NCBI RefSeq assembly: GCF_015767675.1
Contig: NZ_CP065218.1
Span: forward strand, 744,001-808,000
DNA: 64,000 bases
Direction: 5' to 3'
Source of the DNA: Vibrio navarrensis
GTDB taxonomy: Bacteria; Pseudomonadota; Gammaproteobacteria; Enterobacterales; Vibrionaceae
Part shown: piece after piece, positions 17,532 to 25,996 of the stretch
Position numbering within the stretch: position 1 is the first letter of the stretch
Layout of the letters: the number at the start of each line of letters is the position of its first letter
Made by a program: the position numbers and the translations under genes
Notes under the pieces: model-generated
What the model saw: only the letters and a program-made list of their open reading frames with translations
Database searches by the model: none
Told to the model about the DNA's origin: nothing

Positions 17532-17547
17532 TGTGATTTATATCACA
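17532..17547. promoter_or_regulatory. perfect CRP-type palindrome
   Basis: TGTGATTTATATCACA matches the CRP half-site pair TGTGA-N6-TCACA exactly. It lies just after the PCuAC stop and about 280 bases upstream of rsgA, so it may serve rsgA or an unseen transcript. Functional use is unproven. Confidence 0.6.
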
Positions 17548-17994
17548 TTAATGATTGGCGTGCTTCATGCCTGCCATCACTTTTTTCACTGGTGCGGTGA
17601 AGGTTTGTTTCTCACCAGTGGCGAACGTGACGGTCACTTCTATCTCACTGCCCTCTTTCAGTGGCTGTGCAAGATCAAACAGCATGATGTGCAAACTGCC
17701 CGGTTTAAGTTCCGTCTTGCCATTGGCAGGAACCTCAATGCCTTCAATCTGGCGCATCTGCATCACATCGCCTTGTTTGATCACATCATGCAGTTCCACT
17801 TTTCCCGCCGCCGGAGTGCTAGCCGCAACAATGGTTTGCGCTTGCGCGCTATTGTTAACCAGTTCGACAAACACTGCGCTGTTGACCGCCCCCGGTGCCA
17901 TGGCGCGCGCATAAGGATGGTGGAACATAACATCACTGGCGTGTGCGAGCGGGCTAAGCAGCAGTGCGCCAATCATCAAAGCTTTCAGTTTCAT
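17548..17994 (-). CDS. periplasmic copper chaperone PCu(A)C
   Basis: The start is set at the ATG at 17994 (MKLKALMIG), with AAGGA eight bases upstream and only one base after the SCO stop. The 148-residue product has a signal peptide (cleavage after PLAHA) and the PCuAC domain. The copper ligands follow the family pattern: His/Met in MFHHPYARAM, a histidine in VELHDV, a Met block (VMQMRQIEG), and the HIM motif (LHIMLFDL). PCuAC proteins hand Cu(I) to SCO proteins and to the CuA/CuB sites of cytochrome oxidase. It is the last gene of a three-gene copper operon. Confidence 0.92.
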   Translation of the reverse strand: MKLKALMIGALLLSPLAHASDVMFHHPYARAMAPGAVNSAVFVELVNNSAQAQTIVAASTPAAGKVELHDVIKQGDVMQMRQIEGIEVPANGKTELKPGSLHIMLFDLAQPLKEGSEIEVTVTFATGEKQTFTAPVKKVMAGMKHANH

Positions 17995-17995
17995 T

Positions 17996-18592
17996 TTATT
18001 GTCCTTGTGTAGTGGTTTTAATTGCATCCACAACCGGTGCAGGCGTTAAGGTGTGCGGCACTTTGGTGATCAAGGTGCCGTCAGGCTTCAAAAAATAAAA
18101 ATAGGAGCTATGGTCTAGGGTGTACTTGAGTTGTGAATCTTTCAGCTCGGTTTTACGAAAAATAACTCCATAGCGATTAGCCAGCGATTTGGTGATATCG
18201 AGTGGCGCAGACAGACCCTCAATCATGGGGTGGAAGTAGTGGGCGTACTCAGCGGAAGCCTTGGCACCATCTCGCTCAGGGTCGAGAGAGATAAACAGCG
18301 GGCGCAACTTGGCTTTGGTGGCATCATCCAGTTGATTGAGCGCGCCAGCGAGCATCGCAAGCGAGGTTGGACAAACATCCGGACAGCGAGTGAAACCAAA
18401 ATAAGCGATGCGAATGCGTGGATCATTCTGGTCAAAAATATCGACTGGCTGCTCGTTTTCGCCAAACAAAATCGGCTGCTCGGCACTTTGTGCGGGCTTA
18501 GGGGCAACTTTCTGCTGCTGATCAAAATAGCTTTTTACGCCAAAACCTAATACAAAAGCCACCACTAAAATTAGTGACCAATTTCTACTCAT
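17996..18592 (-). CDS. SCO1/SenC family copper-binding protein
   Basis: Protein of 198 residues with an N-terminal membrane anchor (LILVVAFVLGFGV) and a thioredoxin-fold SCO domain facing the periplasm. The copper/thiol motif CPDVC and the distant histidine ligand (LDHSSYF) are intact. It probably works with the adjacent PCuAC chaperone in cytochrome c oxidase copper-centre assembly or in redox defence. The start overlaps the upstream gene by 4 bases, so the three genes form one translation-coupled operon. Confidence 0.93.
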   Translation of the reverse strand: MSRNWSLILVVAFVLGFGVKSYFDQQQKVAPKPAQSAEQPILFGENEQPVDIFDQNDPRIRIAYFGFTRCPDVCPTSLAMLAGALNQLDDATKAKLRPLFISLDPERDGAKASAEYAHYFHPMIEGLSAPLDITKSLANRYGVIFRKTELKDSQLKYTLDHSSYFYFLKPDGTLITKVPHTLTPAPVVDAIKTTTQGQ

Positions 18593-19023
18593 CGTTGCAT
18601 CCTCATCGCGGGGTAAAGGGTATGTTGTCCGTCACTCAGTTCCCCCGCCCAGGTCATTGAGTCTGACGTACACACAGGCAGCACTAACTCGCCCACATAG
18701 TGGCCGGGAGAAACTTGCTGCAAAATGTATTTTGGATTGCCCATCTCCATTTCCACCCCCGTCAAGCTCAGTACCAGTTGTTTGGCACTGCTCTGCGGCC
18801 AATCAACGGTGAGCGTGGCCGCGGCAAGCGGTTGCAGCGTGTCAACGCTTAGCGTCATGGACGCTTGCTGCTGCTGACAAAGCTCAGTGGACAATAGGCA
18901 ATAATCGGCGAGATCGACGCTTCTATGCTCAGTAGAGAAATAGCTGGCAACATCTTGGGCAAAATAGCCACCAGCCAGAGCCAGCATCAGTGCGACGAAT
19001 TTGAGAAAGTTGTTCATTGGCAT
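18589..19023 (-). CDS. small exported/membrane-anchored protein of the copper operon, function unknown
   Basis: Protein of 144 residues with one N-terminal hydrophobic segment (FLKFVALMLALAGGYFA), then a soluble domain with cysteine pairs (YCLLSTELC and LPVCTS) predicted to be periplasmic. I do not recognise a characterised family. It overlaps the SCO gene by 4 bases, which ties it to copper delivery or oxidase assembly by context only. A second ATG two codons in (MNNFLKF) has better spacing to a GGA and may be the true start. Confidence 0.75.
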   Translation of the reverse strand: MPMNNFLKFVALMLALAGGYFAQDVASYFSTEHRSVDLADYCLLSTELCQQQQASMTLSVDTLQPLAAATLTVDWPQSSAKQLVLSLTGVEMEMGNPKYILQQVSPGHYVGELVLPVCTSDSMTWAGELSDGQHTLYPAMRMQR

Positions 19024-19154
19024 TCCGGGAAGATAAACCGTGCTCGCATCCTAACACAAAACCGCTCAAGGCACTGTTTAAGCAGTGAAAATTGTGCGTC
19101 ACTGCCTCCACTTTTCTTGGTCGAAAAGGTGTGTATGAGGCAGAGCAGGAAAGG

Positions 19155-19649
19155 CTATTTTTGATATAGGGTCGAAAGCAGCTCAGGATTAACGCCAAAA
19201 CCCGTTTTATGCTCTTCAATCACCACTTCGCTGCGAGTTTGAATCACTCCCGGCAAGGTGCCTAGTTTACTCGACATAAACTCCTGATAGGCCTTCATAC
19301 TTTTCACTCGCACCTTAATCATGGTGTCGAAGTCACCCGAGAGGGAATAACACTCTTCGATTTCCGGCATATCCGCCACCGCTTTGGCAAATTTGTCGAA
19401 AATAGAAAAACTGGTTTGATCGAGGCGAATATGAATAAACACTTGCACATCCAGCCCTAACTTTTCCGCATTGAGCTCAGCATGGTAGCCTTTGATGTAG
19501 CCCTCTTTTTCTAGGCGTTTAACCCGCTCAGAACAAGGTGAGGTGGTGAGATTGACTATTTTCGCCAGCTCCACCACGGGCAGACGCCCCTTCAGATGCA
19601 GTATCCGCAATATGTGTAAGTCGATGCGATCGAGTTGGTAACCTGGCAT
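19155..19649 (-). CDS. Lrp/AsnC family transcriptional regulator
   Basis: Protein of 164 residues with the standard layout: an N-terminal helix-turn-helix (LDRIDLHILRILHLKGRL, then LTTSPCSERVKRLEKEGYI) and a C-terminal RAM/AsnC effector domain (YSLSGDFDTMIKVRV). It probably senses an amino acid. The proline catabolic operon lies less than 1 kb upstream and some Lrp-type proteins control putA, but here an AraC-type gene also lies next to putA, so the target is uncertain. It has 131 bases between it and the copper operon. Confidence 0.9.
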   Translation of the reverse strand: MPGYQLDRIDLHILRILHLKGRLPVVELAKIVNLTTSPCSERVKRLEKEGYIKGYHAELNAEKLGLDVQVFIHIRLDQTSFSIFDKFAKAVADMPEIEECYSLSGDFDTMIKVRVKSMKAYQEFMSSKLGTLPGVIQTRSEVVIEEHKTGFGVNPELLSTLYQK

Positions 19650-19824
19650 CTTTAAGTCCTTTTTTCTTTTTTGTCAGTTTTTCTCTTTTTTGTCAGTGTA
19701 ATCGCCAAGCGCTTTGATCAGCAACCGTCGGCGCCACGGTTGCACATGCCGATTAAAAACAATCCACGCAAAAAGCCCAAGCGGAGAGGCTCAGGCGAGT
19801 AAGTGACAAAGTATCGGTACGAAT

Positions 19825-20073
19825 TTAAATGTGTTGCACAACGGAGGGCGCTGGGCTCTTCTTCACTGGCGCGACGTTTTTCTGGTTGCAGTAGCGACAA
19901 AAATGCTGCGGCTCCATCTCGTAGTAGTGCTCACCCGAGACGAATTTGGCCATCAATTGAGTAAAGCTCAAGATCCTTCCGGTAAAACTTTCTACTGGCT
20001 GTGACTCACAACGACACATGATAACCTTGTGCGCGGTTGTCTTTTTACAAGCTGAGCAGTAAATTTCCGGCAT
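19825..20073 (-). CDS. small zinc-ribbon-like protein, unknown function
   Basis: Protein of 82 residues with CxxC pairs at each end (YCSACKK and FCRYCNQ) and a CRCES in between, the pattern of a small zinc ribbon. A strong GGAGGAAAGG lies a few bases before the ATG. No membrane segment or signal peptide. No function is recognised; it appears to be a conserved Vibrio small protein, judging by its clean start and coding-like composition. Confidence 0.7.
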   Translation of the reverse strand: MPEIYCSACKKTTAHKVIMCRCESQPVESFTGRILSFTQLMAKFVSGEHYYEMEPQHFCRYCNQKNVAPVKKSPAPSVVQHI

Positions 20074-20085
20074 GACCTTTCCTCC

Positions 20086-20333
20086 GATGTCTGACCACTA
20101 GTTAATGAAAGTGACCTATTCTGTGCAAAAATTTCCCACATGAAAAAAGATACTTTTAATTTTTGTGGTACAGATTCAAAATTTATTGTTGATTTTATCG
20201 AAAGTGAGAAGCGTATCGGCAAACTATGTTCGTCAGCTCTCACTTTGTCACGTAGCGAGTATAACGTTCAACGTATTGCTTGTGTTAAGCGCATGACAGA
20301 ATAGCGACAATTTAGTCATTTTCTTTCAACAAG
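20086..20333. other. intergenic region between putP terminator and zinc-ribbon gene
   Basis: About 250 bases carrying the promoter of the small zinc-ribbon gene on the minus strand. No gene or RNA structure was recognised; the frames present have no credible starts. Confidence 0.4.
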
Positions 20334-20364
20334 AAAAAACCCCGCACAGCGAACTGAGCGGGGT
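20334..20364 (-). terminator. intrinsic terminator of the put operon
   Basis: ACCCCGC (20339-20345) pairs with GCGGGGT (20358-20364); on the minus strand TTTTTT follows. It lies 33 bases past the putP stop. Confidence 0.88.
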
Positions 20365-20370
20365 CTGACT

Positions 20371-20385
20371 ATTTACAATGTAAAT
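20371..20385. promoter_or_regulatory. parS2: parS2 centromere site
   Basis: ATTTACAATGTAAAT contains the chromosome II parS2 palindrome TTTACANTGTAAA exactly. It lies between the putP stop and its terminator. It is a binding site for ParB2, encoded at 42.7 kb. Confidence 0.88.
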
Positions 20386-20396
20386 CGAGCGGGGGC

Positions 20397-21890
20397 TTAG
20401 TCTAGCTCAACCAGTTTCTGTTCGAACTGTTTGTGCTGATCAACCACATTCTTCGCAGGGCCGCCGGTCAGTTTGCTGACAATTACAATCGCCGCAGTCG
20501 AAAGAATAATGCCAGGGACAATTTCGTACACATCGAACCAGCCACCAGAAAGCTGTTTCCACACCACGATCGTCACGCCGCCTAAAACAATCCCCGCCAA
20601 CGCGCCATTGCGGTTCATCCCTTGCCAATACAGGCTGAGCACCACCGCAGGGCCAAAGGCCGCACCAAAGCCTGCCCACGCATAGGACACCAGACCCAAT
20701 ACAGAGCTGTCTGGCGTCATCGCCAAGAACAGCGCCACCACCGAAATAACGATCACACCGATTCGGCCAACCATGACGATCTCTTCAGAAGAGGCGTTTG
20801 GCTTGAAGACTTGTTTGTAGAAATCTTCCGCTAAGGCTGAAGAAGAAACCAACAGCTGCGAGTCCGCCGTACTCATGACGGCCGCCAGAATGGCTGCCAG
20901 CAAGATGCCCGCAATCACTGGATGGAACACGGTATTGACCAGCAACATGAAGATTTTCTCGCCATCGGCCAGTTCAGTGCCTGGGTGGCCATTGACCCAC
21001 ACCAAACCCACAAGGCCAACCAGAATCGCGCCGCCCATCGAAAGCGCAGTCCAACCCACAGCGATACGACGTGCCGTGACCAGTTCACGGTTTGAACGTG
21101 TGGCTTTAAAGCGCGCCAGAATGTGTGGCTGACCGAAATAACCTAGGCCCCACGCAACCAGTGAAATAATGGCAATCGCAGAGAGCGGTTCCCCTTTTAC
21201 GTCATGCCAAAGGGTTAACAGCTCAGGGTTGATGTTGTGCATGTCGCTCGCCAACTGGCCAAAACCGCCTTCCATCACCGCCACTGGAACGATCATCAGC
21301 GCCGCAGCCATCAGTAGGCCTTGCACTAAGTCAGTCCACGATACCGCGAGGAAGCCACCAAATAAGGTGTACGATACGACACACACAGTGCCGACAATCA
21401 CCGCGATGCTGTAGTCTAAACCAAATACCGTTTCAAACAGTTTGCCCCCTGCGACCAAGCCAGAGCTGGTGTAGAAGAGGAAGAACAGAAGAATGAAGAA
21501 CGCAGAGATTGTCTGAATCAGTTTTGATTTATCATCAAAACGACGAGATAAGAATTCAGGCAAAGTGAGAGCGTCTGTTTGAATACTGTATGTACGCAGA
21601 CGTTTGGCATTAACCAGCCAGTTCGCCCAAGTACCGACAAGCAGGCCACCCGCGAGCCATAGAGACTCGATACCCGCCGCATATGCATAACCCGGTAAAC
21701 CAAGCAGCAACCAACCACTCATGTCTGACGCACCCGCCGACAGTGCTGCTGGCCACGGCCCAAGGCTGCGCCCTCCCAAGAAATAGTCACTCGAACTAGA
21801 CGTCTTTTTATAAGCGTAAATCCCTATAGCGACCATAAGAATTAAATAGGCAACAAACGTGCCCGTAATAGCAAAGCTATTCTCTATCAT
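20397..21890 (-). CDS. putP: sodium/proline symporter PutP
   Basis: Inner-membrane sodium:solute symporter of 497 residues. The start (ITGTFVAYLILMVAIGIYAYKK) and blocks such as DYFLGGRSLGPWPAALSAGASDMSGWLL and YAWAGFGAAFGPAV are typical of PutP. About 13 transmembrane segments fit the length. It imports proline with sodium for use as carbon source or osmolyte. It is the last gene of the put operon, 71 bases after the short ALDH-like gene, followed by a terminator and a parS2 site. Confidence 0.96.
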   Translation of the reverse strand: MIENSFAITGTFVAYLILMVAIGIYAYKKTSSSSDYFLGGRSLGPWPAALSAGASDMSGWLLLGLPGYAYAAGIESLWLAGGLLVGTWANWLVNAKRLRTYSIQTDALTLPEFLSRRFDDKSKLIQTISAFFILLFFLFYTSSGLVAGGKLFETVFGLDYSIAVIVGTVCVVSYTLFGGFLAVSWTDLVQGLLMAAALMIVPVAVMEGGFGQLASDMHNINPELLTLWHDVKGEPLSAIAIISLVAWGLGYFGQPHILARFKATRSNRELVTARRIAVGWTALSMGGAILVGLVGLVWVNGHPGTELADGEKIFMLLVNTVFHPVIAGILLAAILAAVMSTADSQLLVSSSALAEDFYKQVFKPNASSEEIVMVGRIGVIVISVVALFLAMTPDSSVLGLVSYAWAGFGAAFGPAVVLSLYWQGMNRNGALAGIVLGGVTIVVWKQLSGGWFDVYEIVPGIILSTAAIVIVSKLTGGPAKNVVDQHKQFEQKLVELD

Positions 21891-21961
21891 TAGATAGTCC
21901 TCATTAGAATAGTAATCCTTCCCTGTTTCCCCCCAAACGGCTTGGGGGGAGTGGAGAAAGG

Positions 21962-22669
21962 TTAGTGAGTATCGTTCCCCAACTCGAGCAGAGTTGCGTT
22001 ACCACCCACAGCGGTAATATTTATGGTACGCGTGCGCTCGGTAATAAAGCGCAGCGAGAGATGCGGATCGTTTGCTACGTTCAACGTTGCCGGATCCGTT
22101 GCAGACACTAAACCAACGATCGCCCCGTTGCGTTTAGCCAGTTGCAGGTTAAGCTCACGCTCAACCGAAGTATGCCCAACATAACCGACACTGCGTACAT
22201 CACGCTCAATCAACTGCTGAGCAGCATCATAAGCCACCATCTGTACTAGGTTTGATGGAAAAGGCGTTTGTTCAAGGGCACTGCTGAGCAAGCCATTGAA
22301 CGTTTGGTTATCACTGCACACAATCACACTGTTTCCAGCGATCAGCGTACAGGTCACCAGAGCAAACGCGCTATACAGAGCCGCCTCTTGGTCGCTTTGC
22401 TCATTTTCAACGATCACCAGCGCGACGCCACGGCCAGCGGTGTACAACTCGTTGGTTTCTCCGGTTGGCCCAACCAGAAGATGGGCCTCCGCCAAAAGTG
22501 AAGCCGCTTGCTGCAAGTGGTACGACACCACTTTCGCCAGCGTAGAATGCTTCGCTTCCAGCGCGTTTTTAAATGCCAGCAAGTGCTCGCATTTGTAATC
22601 AAAATTGGTCAGATTCCACTGTTCCCACGCTGAGAATGCATCCGCAAAACTTGTTACTTGATGAACCAT
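21962..22669 (-). CDS. stand-alone ALDH-superfamily domain matching the C-terminal domain of long PutA
   Basis: Protein of 235 residues often labelled as a P5C dehydrogenase, but it lacks the catalytic Cys and Glu of ALDHs. From memory, E. coli PutA ends with a domain that contains LLPGPTGERN and, at its very end, ERSLSVNTAAAGGNASLM; this protein has LLVGPTGETN and ERTRTINITAVGGNATLLELG at the matching places. In long PutAs that C-terminal ALDH-superfamily domain helps form the substrate channel. PutA in this window ends before that domain. The gene starts 11 bases after putA, so it is probably the same domain made as a separate subunit. The separation is inferred and not tested by structure comparison. 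Confidence 0.8.
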   Translation of the reverse strand: MVHQVTSFADAFSAWEQWNLTNFDYKCEHLLAFKNALEAKHSTLAKVVSYHLQQAASLLAEAHLLVGPTGETNELYTAGRGVALVIVENEQSDQEAALYSAFALVTCTLIAGNSVIVCSDNQTFNGLLSSALEQTPFPSNLVQMVAYDAAQQLIERDVRSVGYVGHTSVERELNLQLAKRNGAIVGLVSATDPATLNVANDPHLSLRFITERTRTINITAVGGNATLLELGNDTH

Positions 22670-22680
22670 GTTGTGACTCC

Positions 22681-25600
22681 TTATGCGTTCTCAGTTGGTT
22701 TGAATTGGATCTGGGTAAAGCGGTACAAATAGTGTGGGCCACCTGCTTTCGGTCCAGTGCCAGACAGCCCTTGGCCGCCAAACGGTTGTACGCCCACCAC
22801 CGCACCGACTTGGTCACGGTTGATATAGCAGTTACCGACTCGCGCATGTTTCTCTATCCAGCGATAGGTGGTCTCGTTACGGCTGTGTATCCCCATGGTC
22901 AAGCCAAAACCCGTTTGATTGATCTGCTCAACCACTTTCGTCAGCTCAGACGCTTTGAAACGCACGATGTGCAGAATAGGCCCAAACTGCTCTTCTTGTA
23001 GCACGTGGATACCTTCAATTTCAAACGCACTTGGTTCGATAAAATCACCATGCTGGCAGACGTCATCCAGCGTCAGTTGCGCCACTTTCTTCTGCGTGGC
23101 ACTCATCTGTGCCAAGTGCGCACGTAGCTTCTCTTTTGCTTTACTATCGATCACAGGGCCAACATCGGTTTTGTGCAAATACGGCAGACCAACGCTCAGC
23201 TCGTTCATCGCCCCTTGGATCAGAGAAATAACGCGATCAGCGATGTCTTGTTGCACAAACAGCACGCGCAACGCCGAGCAGCGCTGGCCCGCCGAGGCGA
23301 AAGCTGAGCGGATCACATCACGCACCACTTGCTCTGGCAGCGCAGTACTGTCGACGATCATCGCGTTCTGCCCACCCGTCTCTGCGATAAATGGCACGGG
23401 TTTGGCTTCACGCTGTGCTAAGGTCACGTTGATGCGCTGAGCGGTTGCGGTCGAACCGGTAAAGGCGACCCCCGCAATCGCAGGATGAGATGTCAGCGCT
23501 GAGCCGATATCCGCGCCACGACCAGGGATCAATTGAATCACACCGGCAGGGAACCCCGCTTGCTGCATTAACTCCACCGCGCGCGCTGCGATAAGGCTGG
23601 TTTGCTCAGCGGGTTTAGCGACAACGGTATTACCAGCCACCAAGGCGGCGGAAATTTGCCCTAAGAAGATCGCCAGCGGGAAGTTCCACGGACTGATACA
23701 GACGAACACACCCAAGCCTTCACGGCTAGCGATGCGCTTCACACCATCAAAACCTTGCAACTCGAAAGGTTGCAAGTTTTGCGCTTGCTTAGCGTAGTAA
23801 CGACAGAAATCGACCGCTTCACGCACTTCATCGATGCTGTCGTGTAGCGTTTTACCCGCTTCTTGATGGCACAGTGCCACCAGCTCGGCCAGATTGGCTT
23901 CCATGAGATCCGCTAACGAGTCCAAGCAACGTGCTTTCTCCGCCAGAGGAGTGGTTTGCCAACCGGCAGACGCTTGTTGCGCACCCTCAATCGCGGCGGA
24001 AACATGATCAAGTGACGCAAAGGCGATCTTACCAACCTCGATGCGGCGATCATAAGGCGCGGTCACGCTTTCCGCTTGCCCCTCCTTGATCATGCTTTCA
24101 GCCAGAGATTGACCATTGATCACCGGGCCAGCGATCCACTGCTTGGCTAAAAACGACTCAACCTGCGCTTCAAACGGCTTGGCTTCGCTTTCAATATCGA
24201 CGTTCACGCCATACGAGTTCTTACGCTCTGGGAAAATCGCACTCGGCAGTGGGATCTTGGTATTGTTGAGGGTTGCAAAGGAAGTCAGCGCTTCGACTGG
24301 ATGCTTAGTCAGCTCAGAAATTGGGCAGCGCGCGTCAACCAAACGGTGTACAAACGAGCTGTTGGCACCGTTTTCCAGCAAGCGACGAACCAAATAAGGC
24401 AGCAGATCTTTGTGGCTACCGACTGGCGCATAGATGCGCACGGGCTGACGATATTTGTCCATCACATGGTTGTAGAGCGAATCGCCCATGCCATGTAGAC
24501 GTTGGAACTCAAAATCTTTATGTTGCGCCATCACGGCAATCGACGAGACGGTTTGCGCGTTGTGGCTGGCAAATTGAGGGAAGATGTTGCCGCGCACGTT
24601 CTCACTTAAGAGGAAACGAGCACAAGCAAGGTAAGCGACATCGGTCGCTTCTTTACGGGTATAGACTGGATAGTTCTCGTAACCGCGCTGCTGCGACCAT
24701 TTCACTTCGCTATCCCAGTAGGCGCCTTTTACCAAACGCAGCGGGATCAAATCGCCCTGCTCTTTGGCCAGTGCGTTGAGCCACACCAAAACAGGCAGCG
24801 CACGTTTGGAGTACGCCTGAACAACGAGGCCAAACTTACCCCACCCTTTAACCGTTTCGCTGCGGTAGAGTTTGGCAAACAGCTTGAGCGACAGTTCTAG
24901 GCGATCCGCTTCTTCTGCATCAATGGTGATGGCGACATCCAATTCAACCGCACGCTTAAGCAGTTGTTCAAGCGTGGTATACAGCTCGCTCATCACACGC
25001 GCTTCATTGGCCACTTCATAACGCGGGTGCAGTGCAGAAAGTTTGATCGACACCGACGGCGCAGGGCTGGTATTATTGCCATAGCTTTCACGGCCCACCG
25101 ACTCAATCGCCATCAGGTAATCTTTGAAGTATTTATTAGCATCAGCCGTGGTCAGCGCCGCTTCACCCAGCATGTCAAATGAGTAAGTGAAGCCTTTATC
25201 ACGCATTGGGCGACCGTTTTTCTGCGCTTCTTCGATGGTGCGACCACGGACAAATTGGTGGCCCATGATCTTCATCGCCTGATACATCGCTTTGCGGATC
25301 ACTGGCTCAGAAAGCTTGTTGACCAAACGATTCACGGCTTGCGTTGGGCTGCTGGTATCTTCATCCGCGAGACCGATCACTTTGCCCGTCAGCATCAATC
25401 CCCAAGTGGAGGCGTTGACGAACACGGAATCTGAGTTCTTTAGGTGAGATTTCCAATCGGCCACACTGAGTTTATCTTTGATCAATGCATCGGCGGTGGC
25501 CGAGTCCGGAATTCGCATCAGCGCCTCAGCCAGACACATCAACAAGATCCCTTCCTGAGTATCTAAGCTGTACTCCAGCAAAAGGGCATCGATCAATTGG

Positions 25601-25812
25601 ATCGATTTCTTATCAGCGCGAATCGCTTCTATCAGTTGCGTGGTGCTTTTGGCAATCGCCGCTTTTTCTTCCGCTGAAGGGGTCGCCAGTGGCAGGAGTT
25701 GCTGTAGCCATTGAGATTCGTCCACCATATACAATGGGGAGATCAATGACCAAAGCGTATCAAGCGGCTGCTGGACAAACTCCGGTTTCAACACATCTGT
25801 CGCTGTAAACAT
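22681..25812 (-). CDS. putA: bifunctional proline dehydrogenase/P5C dehydrogenase PutA
   Basis: Enzyme of 1043 residues that oxidises proline to glutamate in two steps at the membrane. The FAD-dependent proline dehydrogenase barrel is in the first half (LVKGAYWDSEVKWSQ and the YAPVGSHKDLLPYLVRRLLENG region). The NAD-dependent P5C dehydrogenase is in the second (SPWNFPLAIFLGQISAALVAGN, nucleophile Cys in AGQRCSALR, and a closing GTGPKAGGPHYLYRF). The N-terminal ribbon-helix-helix repressor domain of E. coli PutA is absent, so this PutA does not repress its own operon. The C-terminal ALDH-superfamily domain is also missing and is supplied by the next gene. First gene of the putA-x-putP operon. 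Confidence 0.95.
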   Translation of the reverse strand: MFTATDVLKPEFVQQPLDTLWSLISPLYMVDESQWLQQLLPLATPSAEEKAAIAKSTTQLIEAIRADKKSIQLIDALLLEYSLDTQEGILLMCLAEALMRIPDSATADALIKDKLSVADWKSHLKNSDSVFVNASTWGLMLTGKVIGLADEDTSSPTQAVNRLVNKLSEPVIRKAMYQAMKIMGHQFVRGRTIEEAQKNGRPMRDKGFTYSFDMLGEAALTTADANKYFKDYLMAIESVGRESYGNNTSPAPSVSIKLSALHPRYEVANEARVMSELYTTLEQLLKRAVELDVAITIDAEEADRLELSLKLFAKLYRSETVKGWGKFGLVVQAYSKRALPVLVWLNALAKEQGDLIPLRLVKGAYWDSEVKWSQQRGYENYPVYTRKEATDVAYLACARFLLSENVRGNIFPQFASHNAQTVSSIAVMAQHKDFEFQRLHGMGDSLYNHVMDKYRQPVRIYAPVGSHKDLLPYLVRRLLENGANSSFVHRLVDARCPISELTKHPVEALTSFATLNNTKIPLPSAIFPERKNSYGVNVDIESEAKPFEAQVESFLAKQWIAGPVINGQSLAESMIKEGQAESVTAPYDRRIEVGKIAFASLDHVSAAIEGAQQASAGWQTTPLAEKARCLDSLADLMEANLAELVALCHQEAGKTLHDSIDEVREAVDFCRYYAKQAQNLQPFELQGFDGVKRIASREGLGVFVCISPWNFPLAIFLGQISAALVAGNTVVAKPAEQTSLIAARAVELMQQAGFPAGVIQLIPGRGADIGSALTSHPAIAGVAFTGSTATAQRINVTLAQREAKPVPFIAETGGQNAMIVDSTALPEQVVRDVIRSAFASAGQRCSALRVLFVQQDIADRVISLIQGAMNELSVGLPYLHKTDVGPVIDSKAKEKLRAHLAQMSATQKKVAQLTLDDVCQHGDFIEPSAFEIEGIHVLQEEQFGPILHIVRFKASELTKVVEQINQTGFGLTMGIHSRNETTYRWIEKHARVGNCYINRDQVGAVVGVQPFGGQGLSGTGPKAGGPHYLYRFTQIQFKPTENA

Positions 25813-25996
25813 GCGTTTTCCTCAATCTCATCCCCGAAAACCGCTCCGGGGCTATACATATGGCAGGCAGTGTATTTTGAGGCTGAGAGGAATACTTGTC
25901 AAAAACTCCGAGCTTTTTGCTAAAAACTCGCTTTTTTAACAAAACAAACACATGATCACACGAAATTAAGCAAAATAAACCAATACATAATGCAAC

